DNA of 16,938 bases from RGIG426 sp045598065 (GCA_045598065.1 JAZLLJ010000024.1:1-16938), one strand, 5' to 3'. Counted from the stretch's first letter, positions 6,184 to 12,991 are shown. A program made the numbers and translations. The notes: generated from the letters alone by a model not told the origin.

Positions 6184-6852
6184 ATGAAAGAGAATGTAAA
6201 AAACAACGTGACGGAATTGGTGTTTATTTTGGACCGAAGCGGTTCGATGGCAGGACTGGAAAGCGACACCATCGGTGGGTTCAACGCGCTGATTAAAAAA
6301 CAGAAAAAGGAGGACGGCGACTGTTTTGTTTCCACCGTGCTGTTTGACGATCAATGCGAGGTGCTGCACGACCGTTTGCCGCTTGCCGACGTCAAACCGC
6401 TGACCGACCGCGATTACACCGTGCGCGGCTGCACCGCGCTTATCGACGCGCTCGGCGGCGCTATCCACCATATCGGCAACATCCACAAATACGCTCGACC
6501 GGAAGACGTGCCGGCGCACACCTTGTTTGTCATCACTACCGACGGAATGGAAAACGCCTCGCGCCGTTACACTGCCGACGAGGTGAAGAAAATGGTTGAA
6601 CGTCAAAAAGAGAAATACGGTTGGGAATTCCTCTTTATCGGTGCGAACATCGATGCGGTGGAAACGGCAAGTCATTACGGTATCGCCGCCAACCGTGCCG
6701 CCAACTATCACGCGGACGAAAAGGGTACGGGAATTTTGTATGCGGCGGTGTCGGCAACGGTTGCGGACGTGCGCGCTTGCCGCCCGATGGCGGATACCTG
6801 GAACAAGTCGCTTGAAGACGATTACAAAACCCGTAAAAAGAAAAGAGGATAA
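6184..6852 (+). CDS. vWA (MIDAS) domain protein
   Basis: This is a 222-residue protein. ATG 6184 is preceded by GGAGG with 8-bp spacing; the ATG at 6177 is out of frame. Almost the whole chain is one von Willebrand factor A domain. ELVFILDRSGSM (11-22) gives the DxSxS part of the MIDAS metal site (Asp17, Ser19, Ser21), GCTALIDALGG (82-92) gives Thr84, and VITTDGMEN (116-124) gives Asp120. All MIDAS residues are intact, so it should bind a divalent metal and a partner protein. KYGWEFLFIGANIDAVETA is typical of the last strand in this subfamily. There is no signal peptide or membrane segment, so it is cytoplasmic. The tail is basic (KTRKKKRG). It follows the macrodomain gene on the same strand, and I infer that the two form one module, possibly sensing or processing ADP-ribose. 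A strong terminator follows. Confidence 0.92.
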   Translation: MKENVKNNVTELVFILDRSGSMAGLESDTIGGFNALIKKQKKEDGDCFVSTVLFDDQCEVLHDRLPLADVKPLTDRDYTVRGCTALIDALGGAIHHIGNIHKYARPEDVPAHTLFVITTDGMENASRRYTADEVKKMVERQKEKYGWEFLFIGANIDAVETASHYGIAANRAANYHADEKGTGILYAAVSATVADVRACRPMADTWNKSLEDDYKTRKKKRG

Positions 6853-6853
6853 G

Positions 6854-6886
6854 AAAAGCGCCTCAACTGCGGTTGAGGCGCTTTTT
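6854..6886. terminator. Bidirectional intrinsic terminator between the vWA gene and spoVAC
   Basis: AAAAGCGCCTCAAC (6854-6867) pairs perfectly with GTTGAGGCGCTTTT (6872-6885) over a TGCG tetraloop. It has an A-run on one side and a T-run on the other. It starts 2 bp after the vWA stop and abuts the spoVAC stop at 6887, so it serves both converging genes. Confidence 0.93.
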
Positions 6887-7330
6887 CTAAAAGAGAGATA
6901 CAAGCCATAAGATAAGGCCGTATACCACCGAAGCGGAAATGCCGAACACCAACACCGGCCCGGCGACGGAAAACATCTTTACGCCCATACCGAGAACATA
7001 GCCTTCGCTTTTAAATTCCACCGCCGGCGAAGCAATCGCGTTGGCAAACCCTGTGATGGGTACGATGGTGCCGGCGCCGGCGTGTTTTGCAATTTTATCA
7101 AACACGTTGAGTCCTGTCAAAAGCACTGCGAGAAAAATGAGGGACAGCGAGCCGCACAGTGCCGCGGTTTCGTCGTCGAACCCAGCCAAAGCCGCCAATT
7201 CCGCGATGATTTGCCCCAAAGCGCAGATGCCGCCGCCCACCAAAAACGCGTTTCGGCAGTTTTGAAACATTTTCGAGCGCGGCGCCGTAACGGTGGTGAT
7301 TTTTTTATATTCGCTCGCCGTTGTTTGCAA
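6887..7330 (-). CDS. spoVAC: Stage V sporulation protein AC (SpoVAC)
   Basis: SpoVAC is an integral-membrane, channel-forming subunit of the SpoVA complex of the spore inner membrane. The chosen start, TTG 7330, gives 147 residues and has AAGGAAG 8 bp upstream. The frame runs further to 7405, but that part lacks start signals and contains the promoter. Family landmarks are KMFQNCRNAFLVGGGICALGQ at the first membrane segment (residues 20-40), LTGLNVFDKIAKHAGAG (71-87), the very conserved IVPITGFANAIASPAVEFKS (89-108) and SVAGPVLVFGISASVVYGL (121-139). About four hydrophobic segments are visible. Usual family length is about 150. SpoVAC normally precedes SpoVAD directly; here about 2 kb of plus-strand genes separates them. 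A sigma-G-like promoter lies upstream, divergent from the coaX promoter. Confidence 0.96.
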   Translation of the reverse strand: MQTTASEYKKITTVTAPRSKMFQNCRNAFLVGGGICALGQIIAELAALAGFDDETAALCGSLSLIFLAVLLTGLNVFDKIAKHAGAGTIVPITGFANAIASPAVEFKSEGYVLGMGVKMFSVAGPVLVFGISASVVYGLILWLVSLF

Positions 7331-7354
7331 AATGACCACTTCCTTTTTTGCGGT

Positions 7355-7383
7355 TATTTTGCGAAAAAAGCCCGAATTTATGC
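7355..7383 (-). promoter_or_regulatory. Sigma-G-like (forespore) promoter of spoVAC
   Basis: On the minus strand GCATA (7383-7379), a 17-bp spacer and CAAAATA (7361-7355) fit the forespore pattern GHATR...CATWMTA with one mismatch in the -10. It lies about 25 bp before the TTG start, the same geometry as at spoVAD. Confidence 0.45.
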
Positions 7384-7399
7384 ATTTTCGTAAAAAAAC

Positions 7400-7429
7400 T
7401 TGCAAAATCCAAAGGCCGTGTGCTATACT
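7400..7429 (+). promoter_or_regulatory. Sigma-A promoter of coaX
   Basis: TTGCAA (7400-7405), an 18-bp spacer and TATACT (7424-7429) with a TGC extension form the promoter. It is followed by GAGGAGG and the coaX start codon. It is back-to-back with the spoVAC promoter. Confidence 0.72.
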
Positions 7430-7461
7430 GTCGGTGAAATCAAAACGAGGAGGCGGCCCCT

Positions 7462-8226
7462 ATGCTTTTGGCGCTGGATTTAGGCAACACCAATATTACC
7501 GTCGGCGTGTTCGACGGCGAAGAATTGGTGCTGGAATCGCGTATCGCTACCGACCACACGAAAATGCGCGATCAGTACGCGGTGGAGTTGTCGGATATTC
7601 TTAAACTCTATAATATGGATGCTACCTCGTTTGACGGCGCGATTATGTGTTCGGTTGTGCCCAGTGTGGAAACTCGCTTAAAAGAAGCGGTCAAGGTCAT
7701 TTGCGGCATCGACGTGTTGGTGGTTGCTCCCGGTGTCAAAACCGGTATGGCGGTGCGACTTGACAACCCTGCTCAACTGGGTGCGGATTTGCTCGTCGGT
7801 GCGGTGGCGGCGGTGGCGCAATACGGCGCGCCCGCGATCGTGTGGGATCTCGGCACGGCGACGACCATTTCCGCTGTCAGCAAAGAAGGGGATTTCCTCG
7901 GCGGTGTCATTATGGCCGGTGTCAACACCTCGCTGAACGCCTTGGTGGACAAAGCTTCTCTGCTTCCGCGTATCAAACTGGATGCTCCGCCTCACGTTAT
8001 CGGCGGCAACACCGTCCACTCGATGCAATCCGGCATCATCTACGGTACGGCTTCGATGATTGACGAGATGTCCGACCGTGTGGAGGAGGAAATCGGCGCA
8101 CCGTGCAAAGTGATTGTTACTGGCGGTCTCGCGCACAGCATTGTGCCCTACTGCCGCCGCGAAATGATTTGTGACGACCGTTTGGTGCTGACCGGTCTTC
8201 GCCTGATTTACGAGAAAAACCGATAA
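7462..8226 (+). CDS. coaX: Type III pantothenate kinase (CoaX)
   Basis: CoaX phosphorylates pantothenate with ATP, the first step of coenzyme A synthesis, in the cytoplasm. ATG 7462 follows GAGGAGG (7447-7453), giving 254 residues, the usual family length. The acetate/sugar kinase-like (ASKHA) fold is shown by LALDLGNTNITVG (3-15; Asp6 and the phosphate-binding Asn/Thr). CSVVP (63-67) follows, then DNPAQLGADLLVGA (101-114), which carries the conserved Asp109 of the pantothenate site. WDLGTATTISAV (128-139) and GGVIMAGVNTSL (147-158) complete the set. In the usual GADR motif the Arg is replaced by Leu110, a mild oddity. The ECF S component directly downstream fits pantothenate import, so the pair links uptake to phosphorylation. 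It is driven by its own promoter. Confidence 0.96.
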   Translation: MLLALDLGNTNITVGVFDGEELVLESRIATDHTKMRDQYAVELSDILKLYNMDATSFDGAIMCSVVPSVETRLKEAVKVICGIDVLVVAPGVKTGMAVRLDNPAQLGADLLVGAVAAVAQYGAPAIVWDLGTATTISAVSKEGDFLGGVIMAGVNTSLNALVDKASLLPRIKLDAPPHVIGGNTVHSMQSGIIYGTASMIDEMSDRVEEEIGAPCKVIVTGGLAHSIVPYCRREMICDDRLVLTGLRLIYEKNR

Positions 8227-8346
8227 AATCCGTCTTTGCAAAAAGGCAGTGCTACCGTCCGGAGCCGAAGCCTGCGCGTGATGAGACGTGTTTTATATAA
8301 AAATTTGCGCTGTATCCGCTTGGAGCAGCAGCAGGAGGAATGAAAA

Positions 8347-9006
8347 ATGAAAAAAGAAGCCAAACGTCGGAAGTTTATGGGAATGTCCACGTACCAGTTG
8401 ACGGCTGTCGCCATCTTAGTGGCGCTCATCGTTATGATGACTATCACCGGCATTGGGTATATTCCGTTAACACCGTTCAAACTGACGATTTTGACATTGC
8501 CCGTTGCGATTGGCGCGGCGGTATGCGGCGTGAAAGCCGGCCTGATTCTCGGTGTGGCGTTCGGCCTTTCCTCGTTTGCCCTCGGAATATTCGGACTGGA
8601 TCCGCTCGGCACGCTTTTGATTAGTTTTGGCTGGAAGCAAACGGTGTTTCTGTTTATCACTTGTGTCGTGCCGCGTATTGCCTGCGGCGTGATTCCGGCA
8701 TTGCTTCATAAATTGCTGAAAAAGAAAAATCGTACCGTCGCGGATGCCGTGACTTGCGCGTCGGTGGCGCTGATTAACACGGCTTTATTCCTTGGCCTTC
8801 TCTGGATGTTCTTTTTCTCGGAATTCCAAGGAAACGAGAAGGTCGCCGAGGTGATGGGTGGAACCATCGTGGACAATTTCGGCCTGCTCTTTATGATGTT
8901 TGCCGGATGGAATGCGTTGATCGAAGTGGTGATCAACCTCGTCCTCGGCACCGCCATTTGCAAAGCGTTGCAGCCGACTGCCCGCCGCCTGAAATTGGAC
9001 GAATAA
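8347..9006 (+). CDS. ECF transporter S component, probably pantothenate-specific (PanT-like)
   Basis: This is a 219-residue integral membrane protein. ATG 8347 has AGGAGG 8 bp upstream; the ATG at 8340 is out of frame. After a short basic N-terminus there are about six hydrophobic segments: around 14-35, 40-55, 58-80, 90-115, 135-155 and 175-205. GYIPLTPFKLTILTLPVAIGA (about 37-57) is a typical start of ECF S components, which capture a vitamin and dock onto a shared energising module (EcfT plus two ATPases) encoded elsewhere. The position directly after coaX points to pantothenate as ligand; this is inferred from context, since no ligand-specific motif can be read. The 120-bp gap after coaX holds no terminator, so the two are probably cotranscribed. 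A strong bidirectional terminator follows. Confidence 0.85.
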   Translation: MKKEAKRRKFMGMSTYQLTAVAILVALIVMMTITGIGYIPLTPFKLTILTLPVAIGAAVCGVKAGLILGVAFGLSSFALGIFGLDPLGTLLISFGWKQTVFLFITCVVPRIACGVIPALLHKLLKKKNRTVADAVTCASVALINTALFLGLLWMFFFSEFQGNEKVAEVMGGTIVDNFGLLFMMFAGWNALIEVVINLVLGTAICKALQPTARRLKLDE

Positions 9007-9017
9007 ATCGAATTCAT

Positions 9018-9056
9018 AAAAAAAAGAGCCTTGGCGCTGCCAAGGCTCTTTTTTTT
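9018..9056. terminator. Bidirectional intrinsic terminator between ECF S gene and ABC permease gene
   Basis: GAGCCTTGGC (9026-9035) pairs perfectly with GCCAAGGCTC (9039-9048) over a 3-nt loop. It is flanked by eight A on the left and eight T on the right, which extend the stem and make it work in both directions. Confidence 0.94.
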
Positions 9057-9068
9057 ATGCAAAGGGGA

Positions 9069-11315
9069 TTAGTCGATGAGGAATTCTTCGATAACTTCTC
9101 CTTCGGAATTGTCGGGAACAAACTGCTCAACAAGAGGCGTTTCGTACGGGTATTCAAATTCGTTGAGCCCAAGCAGTTCTTGTGCAACGGTGCTGTCCTC
9201 TACCGGCAGGAACAGATAGAAGTTTTGGAAATCGTTGGAATTTATGTCAGAATGGTCACGGTAGCCGTTCACACTGATGTAGTCTTTGGAGACATCAAAC
9301 TCGGCTACGCTGTGGTCGACAATATACGTGACCGCATCGTTCCACTGATTGATAAGCCGCGCGATTTCTTCCTCTGTCAGCGTTCGGTTGGAACCGTCGT
9401 CGTTAAAGAACGGCTCGCGTGCACCGAAACCGCCACGCTGCACATATTTTCCGTCGTGAACAAAGTTGACGTCAATGTTCCAGTTGTTGTAGTTGAAGGT
9501 GTTGTGGCTGAGATTCGTCGGGAGTGTCATTGCCTCCTTAAATTCTTTCGGGTTATTATGGGCGGCAATTGTTTTTTGCAGGAGTCTGTAGGTTTCCGGT
9601 GTTAAATCGCCAATCGGAAGCGTCATATACAGCGTTTTTCCGTTTTGTGGAATATAGACGTACAGTGTGGCGAAATCGGGGATGTATTCCTCGCCGCTTA
9701 CTTGAGCAATCCAGTTGTCTGCGGAAACTGTTTTCAGCTCTTTTTGCAAAGAGAGATAGAGTTCACGGCGTTGGTCGGCGGAAAGCACTTCGAAGGGAAT
9801 ACCACAGGACAAATCGGTGGCAAAGTTGTCTTTCCACTCCGGTAAATTGACGTAGATGTTTTTGTACGCCGGAAGCGAGGACAGGGTGGTTTTTAAGGTG
9901 TCGAAATCCTCTTCATTGGGGAAAATCGGTACAAGTCGCGTTACCGTATGGCCGTTTTTACACACAAACTTGACCTTTGCCCAATATTGTTCGGGGAAGA
10001 CGAGAGTATTGGAGTCTTTTTTCAGCTGCTCTACCGCCCTGTCCAAACACGCGGTTGTGATTTGGATACACGCCTCATCGGTAATCGGGATTTCGCCGGT
10101 TTTTTCGTCAAAGTAATAGTACGAATTATCGGGAGCAAACGCATAAGATTCATCCAAGGAATACCGGTCGCCGAGTCCTTCGATATAGATTTCTTTGACG
10201 TTTTCTGCTTTGGGAATATCGTTGAGCAGCAGGTTGTAGAATCCGCGAGAAATCAACGTGCCGCCGATACAGGCAACGGCCACAATCAGCAGCCCCGGAA
10301 TGATTTTCACCATATTGCGAACGGTTCGAGTGGACAGAAGTTCGTAAATGAAGTAGGCGATAATCGCGCCGATGTAGCCCACGACGTACAGAAGAACGCT
10401 TTCGGCGTCGGTCGGTGGCTCGCTGACAAACAATAGCGTCAGTGGGAACGCGATCGCGCAGGTGAGGACAATGCGATGAAATGCCTGCACTTTGCGAGAG
10501 GGTGCCGGGTTGCCGGCCGCCTCGCTCGGACGGCGCTTAAAGAGGATGAGCCCAAGCACCAAATACAGTATCACCAATCCGACGGTATAGAGAAGTGCTG
10601 CCCAGTTAAAGGGGAACAGTCCCTCGTCACCGCTTGCGAAGAACAGATTGAAGAACATATTGTAAGGTCCGAACGGGAACGAAAGCGATGAAGCGGGAAT
10701 GATGTCATACGCAAAAACGGCGTTGATAATGGTCAGGAAAAAGCGAGGGAGAAAGAGAATCAGCAACGCCACGATGCCGTTGGAAAAGCCCGTGCCGGTA
10801 ATTGTCATTGCCAAAAAGAAAGCGGACATCAACAAAAGGGAGAGGACAATAGTGTTGAGAATGCCGGAAAAGACCAGCGCGATATCCAACGTCCACGCCT
10901 TAGAAAGAAACAGGCGGTACAACAGCGCGCCGCACAGTGTGGGCGTCACTATCATAATCACTATCCAGGTAAACGCGGCAGCCAAAAACGAGACGGCCAC
11001 GCATTGACGGGGGTGGGGAATGGCGTGATAGAAGTCGCTTTGGTTGCGCTTGTTCATAAACTTAAACAGCAAAATGGTCATAACCGGCGCGCAAAGCAAG
11101 AAGGTGGTAATCAACAGGGGATTTAAGTCCATGGGATTGGCCACGGCTTGGGTGATGCCGCCGATTTTTTCGTATTGTATCATTTCGATACAGTTTTCCG
11201 CAAACGAGATGCCCATTGTCAAAAACATCAAAACCAGCGCGACAATGGCAAACACACGGATTTGCCGCAATCCTTCCCGATAGAGACTAAACGAGAAAAA
11301 ACGGTTCTTTTTCAT
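9069..11315 (-). CDS. ABC transporter permease with large extracytoplasmic domain (YtrC/DUF6449-like)
   Basis: This is a 748-residue protein. The start is ATG 11315, one base after the ATPase stop, with its ribosome binding site AAGGAGG inside the end of the ATPase gene. The Met codons at 11336 lie before that site. Residues 20-40, 68-87, 105-130, 143-172, 176-205, 238-260, 280-297, 308-328 and 337-356 are hydrophobic, giving about nine or ten membrane segments. After residue 360 no membrane segment remains, and roughly 390 residues form a soluble, probably extracytoplasmic domain rich in Asp, Asn and Tyr. The chain ends in an acidic tail (EGEVIEEFLID). This architecture matches permeases annotated with DUF6449 in YtrABC-like operons. 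The cargo is unknown; relatives respond to cell-wall-active compounds or act in membrane processes. It is translationally coupled to the ATPase. Confidence 0.88.
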   Translation of the reverse strand: MKKNRFFSFSLYREGLRQIRVFAIVALVLMFLTMGISFAENCIEMIQYEKIGGITQAVANPMDLNPLLITTFLLCAPVMTILLFKFMNKRNQSDFYHAIPHPRQCVAVSFLAAAFTWIVIMIVTPTLCGALLYRLFLSKAWTLDIALVFSGILNTIVLSLLLMSAFFLAMTITGTGFSNGIVALLILFLPRFFLTIINAVFAYDIIPASSLSFPFGPYNMFFNLFFASGDEGLFPFNWAALLYTVGLVILYLVLGLILFKRRPSEAAGNPAPSRKVQAFHRIVLTCAIAFPLTLLFVSEPPTDAESVLLYVVGYIGAIIAYFIYELLSTRTVRNMVKIIPGLLIVAVACIGGTLISRGFYNLLLNDIPKAENVKEIYIEGLGDRYSLDESYAFAPDNSYYYFDEKTGEIPITDEACIQITTACLDRAVEQLKKDSNTLVFPEQYWAKVKFVCKNGHTVTRLVPIFPNEEDFDTLKTTLSSLPAYKNIYVNLPEWKDNFATDLSCGIPFEVLSADQRRELYLSLQKELKTVSADNWIAQVSGEEYIPDFATLYVYIPQNGKTLYMTLPIGDLTPETYRLLQKTIAAHNNPKEFKEAMTLPTNLSHNTFNYNNWNIDVNFVHDGKYVQRGGFGAREPFFNDDGSNRTLTEEEIARLINQWNDAVTYIVDHSVAEFDVSKDYISVNGYRDHSDINSNDFQNFYLFLPVEDSTVAQELLGLNEFEYPYETPLVEQFVPDNSEGEVIEEFLID

Positions 11316-11316
11316 C

Positions 11317-12228
11317 TTACTGCGCCTCCTTTTCAATCACGTCTTCAAACGAGTAGCCGAGGTTTGCCATCTCGAATGTAAAGACTTCTTCGAGCGACAA
11401 CGGCAACACGTCGAGCAAAAGGGGGTTCATCGCCTGCAACCGAGAGACGATTTCTTCCCGATCGCCGCGGATAATCAGGCTGAATACCGAGCCGACCTGT
11501 TTGCACTGAGCGACACCGAGGCCGTCAAACGCGGTGGATTCCGTCGGCTCGGAAAAGGCAATTTGTACCTTGAACAGCGAGGTTTTGAGATTTTGCACGT
11601 CGCTTTGGAGAATCAGACCGCCAAGGTGCAACAGCGCCAACTGGTCACACACGTCTTCCAACTCACGCAACGAGTGAGAGGTGATAATCGCGGTGGTGCC
11701 GCGCTCGGCAACGTCGTTATAGATAAGGCTTTTTACAAGGCCGCGCATTACGGGATCGAGGCCGTCAAAGGTTTCGTCAAAAAACAGATAGTCGGGGCGG
11801 CAGGACAGCGCCAGTAAAATAGCGGTTTGGCGGCGCATACCTTTAGAGAAATGTTGGATGGGCTTTTTCGGATCCAATTTGAACGAGGAGAGCAAAAAAT
11901 TAAAGCGCTCGTCGTCAAACAAGGGATAAATGGATTTGTATAAGGCCTTCATACGGGTGATGGAAGCGCCTTGCAGAAAATAGAGGTCATCGGATACAAA
12001 CGCGATACGGGCTTTGACGGACGGATTTTCGTACACGTCTTCGCCATCGATACAGATGGTGCCGTTATCTCCGTGATAGACACCGGAAATCAGGCGCAAA
12101 AAGGTGGATTTGCCGGCACCGTTCGAGCCGACCATACCGTAAACACATCCGCTCGGGATGGTGCAGGTCACGTTGTCGAGGGCGGTAAAATCGCTAAATT
12201 TTTTGGTAAGGTTTTTGATTTCAATCAT
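11317..12228 (-). CDS. ABC transporter ATP-binding protein (YtrB-like)
   Basis: This is a 303-residue nucleotide-binding subunit. ATG 12228 overlaps the GntR gene stop by 4 bp (ATGA). Walker A is GSNGAGKST (34-42), the signature motif is the variant FSKGMRRQ (127-134) in place of LSGGQ, Walker B plus catalytic Glu is LFFDETFDGLDP (148-159), and the switch histidine is His185 in SHSLRE. The Q-loop position reads FVSDDLYF instead of a plain Gln, as is common in the BcrA/YtrB-type exporter ATPases. The C-terminal 85 residues form the usual accessory domain. It energises the permease encoded 1 bp downstream, and its gene is controlled by the GntR protein encoded upstream. Order and spacing mirror the Bacillus ytrABC arrangement. 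Confidence 0.95.
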   Translation of the reverse strand: MIEIKNLTKKFSDFTALDNVTCTIPSGCVYGMVGSNGAGKSTFLRLISGVYHGDNGTICIDGEDVYENPSVKARIAFVSDDLYFLQGASITRMKALYKSIYPLFDDERFNFLLSSFKLDPKKPIQHFSKGMRRQTAILLALSCRPDYLFFDETFDGLDPVMRGLVKSLIYNDVAERGTTAIITSHSLRELEDVCDQLALLHLGGLILQSDVQNLKTSLFKVQIAFSEPTESTAFDGLGVAQCKQVGSVFSLIIRGDREEIVSRLQAMNPLLLDVLPLSLEEVFTFEMANLGYSFEDVIEKEAQ

Positions 12229-12614
12229 AGGTCAGAATCTCCTTTCATAGGGGTAGAGGTAAGCGTTTTGATGCGGTCGGTCAGTTCTTCCGGACGGATT
12301 CCGGCCAACGTCAATTCGCGCACAAGGGTGTCAAACGCCTCTAAACGGTTGCGTTTTTCCGCGCACAAGCGGTCACGGGCATCGGGAGCAATAAAGTTTC
12401 CCTTTCCCGGAGCGGCTTGGATAACACCGCGGCGGTCGAGTTCAATGTAGGCTTTTTGGATGGTGTTGGGGTTGATAGACAGTGTAACCGCCAACGACCG
12501 TACCGACGGCATCTGGGTGCCGGCAGTGAGCGCGCCGGTCAAAACCAGCGTTTCCGTCTGTTCCACAATCTGCTCATATACCGGCTTGCGAGAAAGGGGC
12601 TCGATTCGAAACAT
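12225..12614 (-). CDS. GntR-family transcriptional regulator, YtrA subfamily
   Basis: This is a 129-residue protein; ATG 12614 has AAGGAG 7-8 bp upstream. Residues 1-75 are the GntR winged helix: PVYEQIVEQ (11-19), LTAGTQMPSVRSLAVTLSINPNTIQKAYIELDRRG with the recognition helix around SINPNTIQKAY, then GKGNF (wing). The short C-terminal tail of about 50 residues, with no large effector domain, marks the YtrA subfamily. These proteins repress the ABC operon they head. The upstream region has a promoter whose -10 lies within one arm of an inverted repeat, consistent with autorepression. The inducing signal cannot be read from the sequence. Confidence 0.93.
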   Translation of the reverse strand: MFRIEPLSRKPVYEQIVEQTETLVLTGALTAGTQMPSVRSLAVTLSINPNTIQKAYIELDRRGVIQAAPGKGNFIAPDARDRLCAEKRNRLEAFDTLVRELTLAGIRPEELTDRIKTLTSTPMKGDSDL

Positions 12615-12644
12615 AGCGCATCTCCTTTCGTGAGAAGTTGTATA

Positions 12645-12677
12645 ACTGTATTATGACGAATAGTACACCTATACAGT
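12645..12677. promoter_or_regulatory. Candidate operator of the YtrA-like regulator
   Basis: ACTGTAT (12645-12651) and ATACAGT (12671-12677) are perfect inverted copies 19 bp apart. Between them is ATAGTACACCTAT-like sequence with its own partial symmetry. The right arm overlaps the -10 of the operon promoter, so binding would block transcription of the GntR-ABC genes. Confidence 0.5.
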
Positions 12678-12701
12678 ACCACGACGTTTTCGGTTTGTCA
12701 A
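12673..12701 (-). promoter_or_regulatory. Sigma-A promoter of the GntR-ABC operon
   Basis: On the minus strand a consensus TTGACA (12701-12696), a 17-bp spacer and TACTGT (12678-12673) lie about 60 bp before the GntR start codon. The -10 overlaps the right arm of the inverted repeat proposed as operator. Confidence 0.65.
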
Positions 12702-12734
12702 GGTTTTTTTGAAAAAATCTTGACAAAAGAGGGC

Positions 12735-12763
12735 TTGCCAAACGGGGGAAAATGCGGTATACT
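12735..12763 (+). promoter_or_regulatory. Sigma-A promoter of the DUF1858 gene
   Basis: TTGCCA (12735-12740), a 17-bp spacer and TATACT (12758-12763) form a good promoter about 33 bp before the start codon. It is divergent from the GntR promoter, and the two -35 boxes are about 35 bp apart. An extra TTGACA at 12720-12725 lies too far from this -10 to serve it. Confidence 0.75.
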
Positions 12764-12796
12764 AATAGGGTAAATCAGACAAAAGGAGAGATTGCT

Positions 12797-12991
12797 ATGT
12801 CCATTTCCAAAGATATGTTTATCGGCGAAATTTTAGATGCGTATCCCGAGACCGCGCCCGGTTTTGTGGCGATGGGAATGCACTGCCTGCATTGCCCGTC
12901 CGCTCGTGGTGAAACGCTGGCGGAGGCCTGCGCTGTCCACGGTGTGGATGCGGACGAAATGCTCAAAAAACTGGAAGCTATGGTGAAATAA
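12797..12991 (+). CDS. DUF1858 / hybrid-cluster-protein-associated redox disulfide domain protein
   Basis: This is a 64-residue protein; ATG 12797 follows AAGGAGAG with 7-bp spacing and fits the promoter position. The frame is open to 12752, but that precedes the promoter -10. The fold is a short helical domain beginning ISKDMFIGEILDAYPETAPGF and centred on GMHCLHCPSARGE, a CxxC pair (Cys34 and Cys37) that could form a redox-active disulfide. This then runs into ETLAEACAVHGVD. These features match DUF1858/TIGR03980 proteins, which often accompany hybrid cluster protein or iron-sulfur metabolism; no such partner is in the window. The role is unproven. It stands as a single-gene unit with its own promoter and terminator. 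Confidence 0.92.
   Translation: MSISKDMFIGEILDAYPETAPGFVAMGMHCLHCPSARGETLAEACAVHGVDADEMLKKLEAMVK

Noticed and set aside
5061..6335. 424-codon open frame on the minus strand
   Set aside because: It is antisense to the macrodomain and vWA genes, which have clear domain motifs. The translated product is rich in His, Arg and Phe, with no recognisable family and no ribosome binding site.
6121..6903. 260-codon minus-strand frame opposite the vWA gene
   Set aside because: It is a shadow of the vWA gene and crosses the 6854-6886 terminator. No family features are seen.
8227..8346. Known vitamin riboswitch (THF, TPP, cobalamin) before the ECF S gene
   Set aside because: None of the conserved core sequences of those classes could be found by eye. 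It is recorded only as an unexplained leader.
8907..9605. 232-codon plus-strand frame across the ECF S gene end
   Set aside because: It crosses a strong bidirectional terminator and is antisense to the ABC permease.
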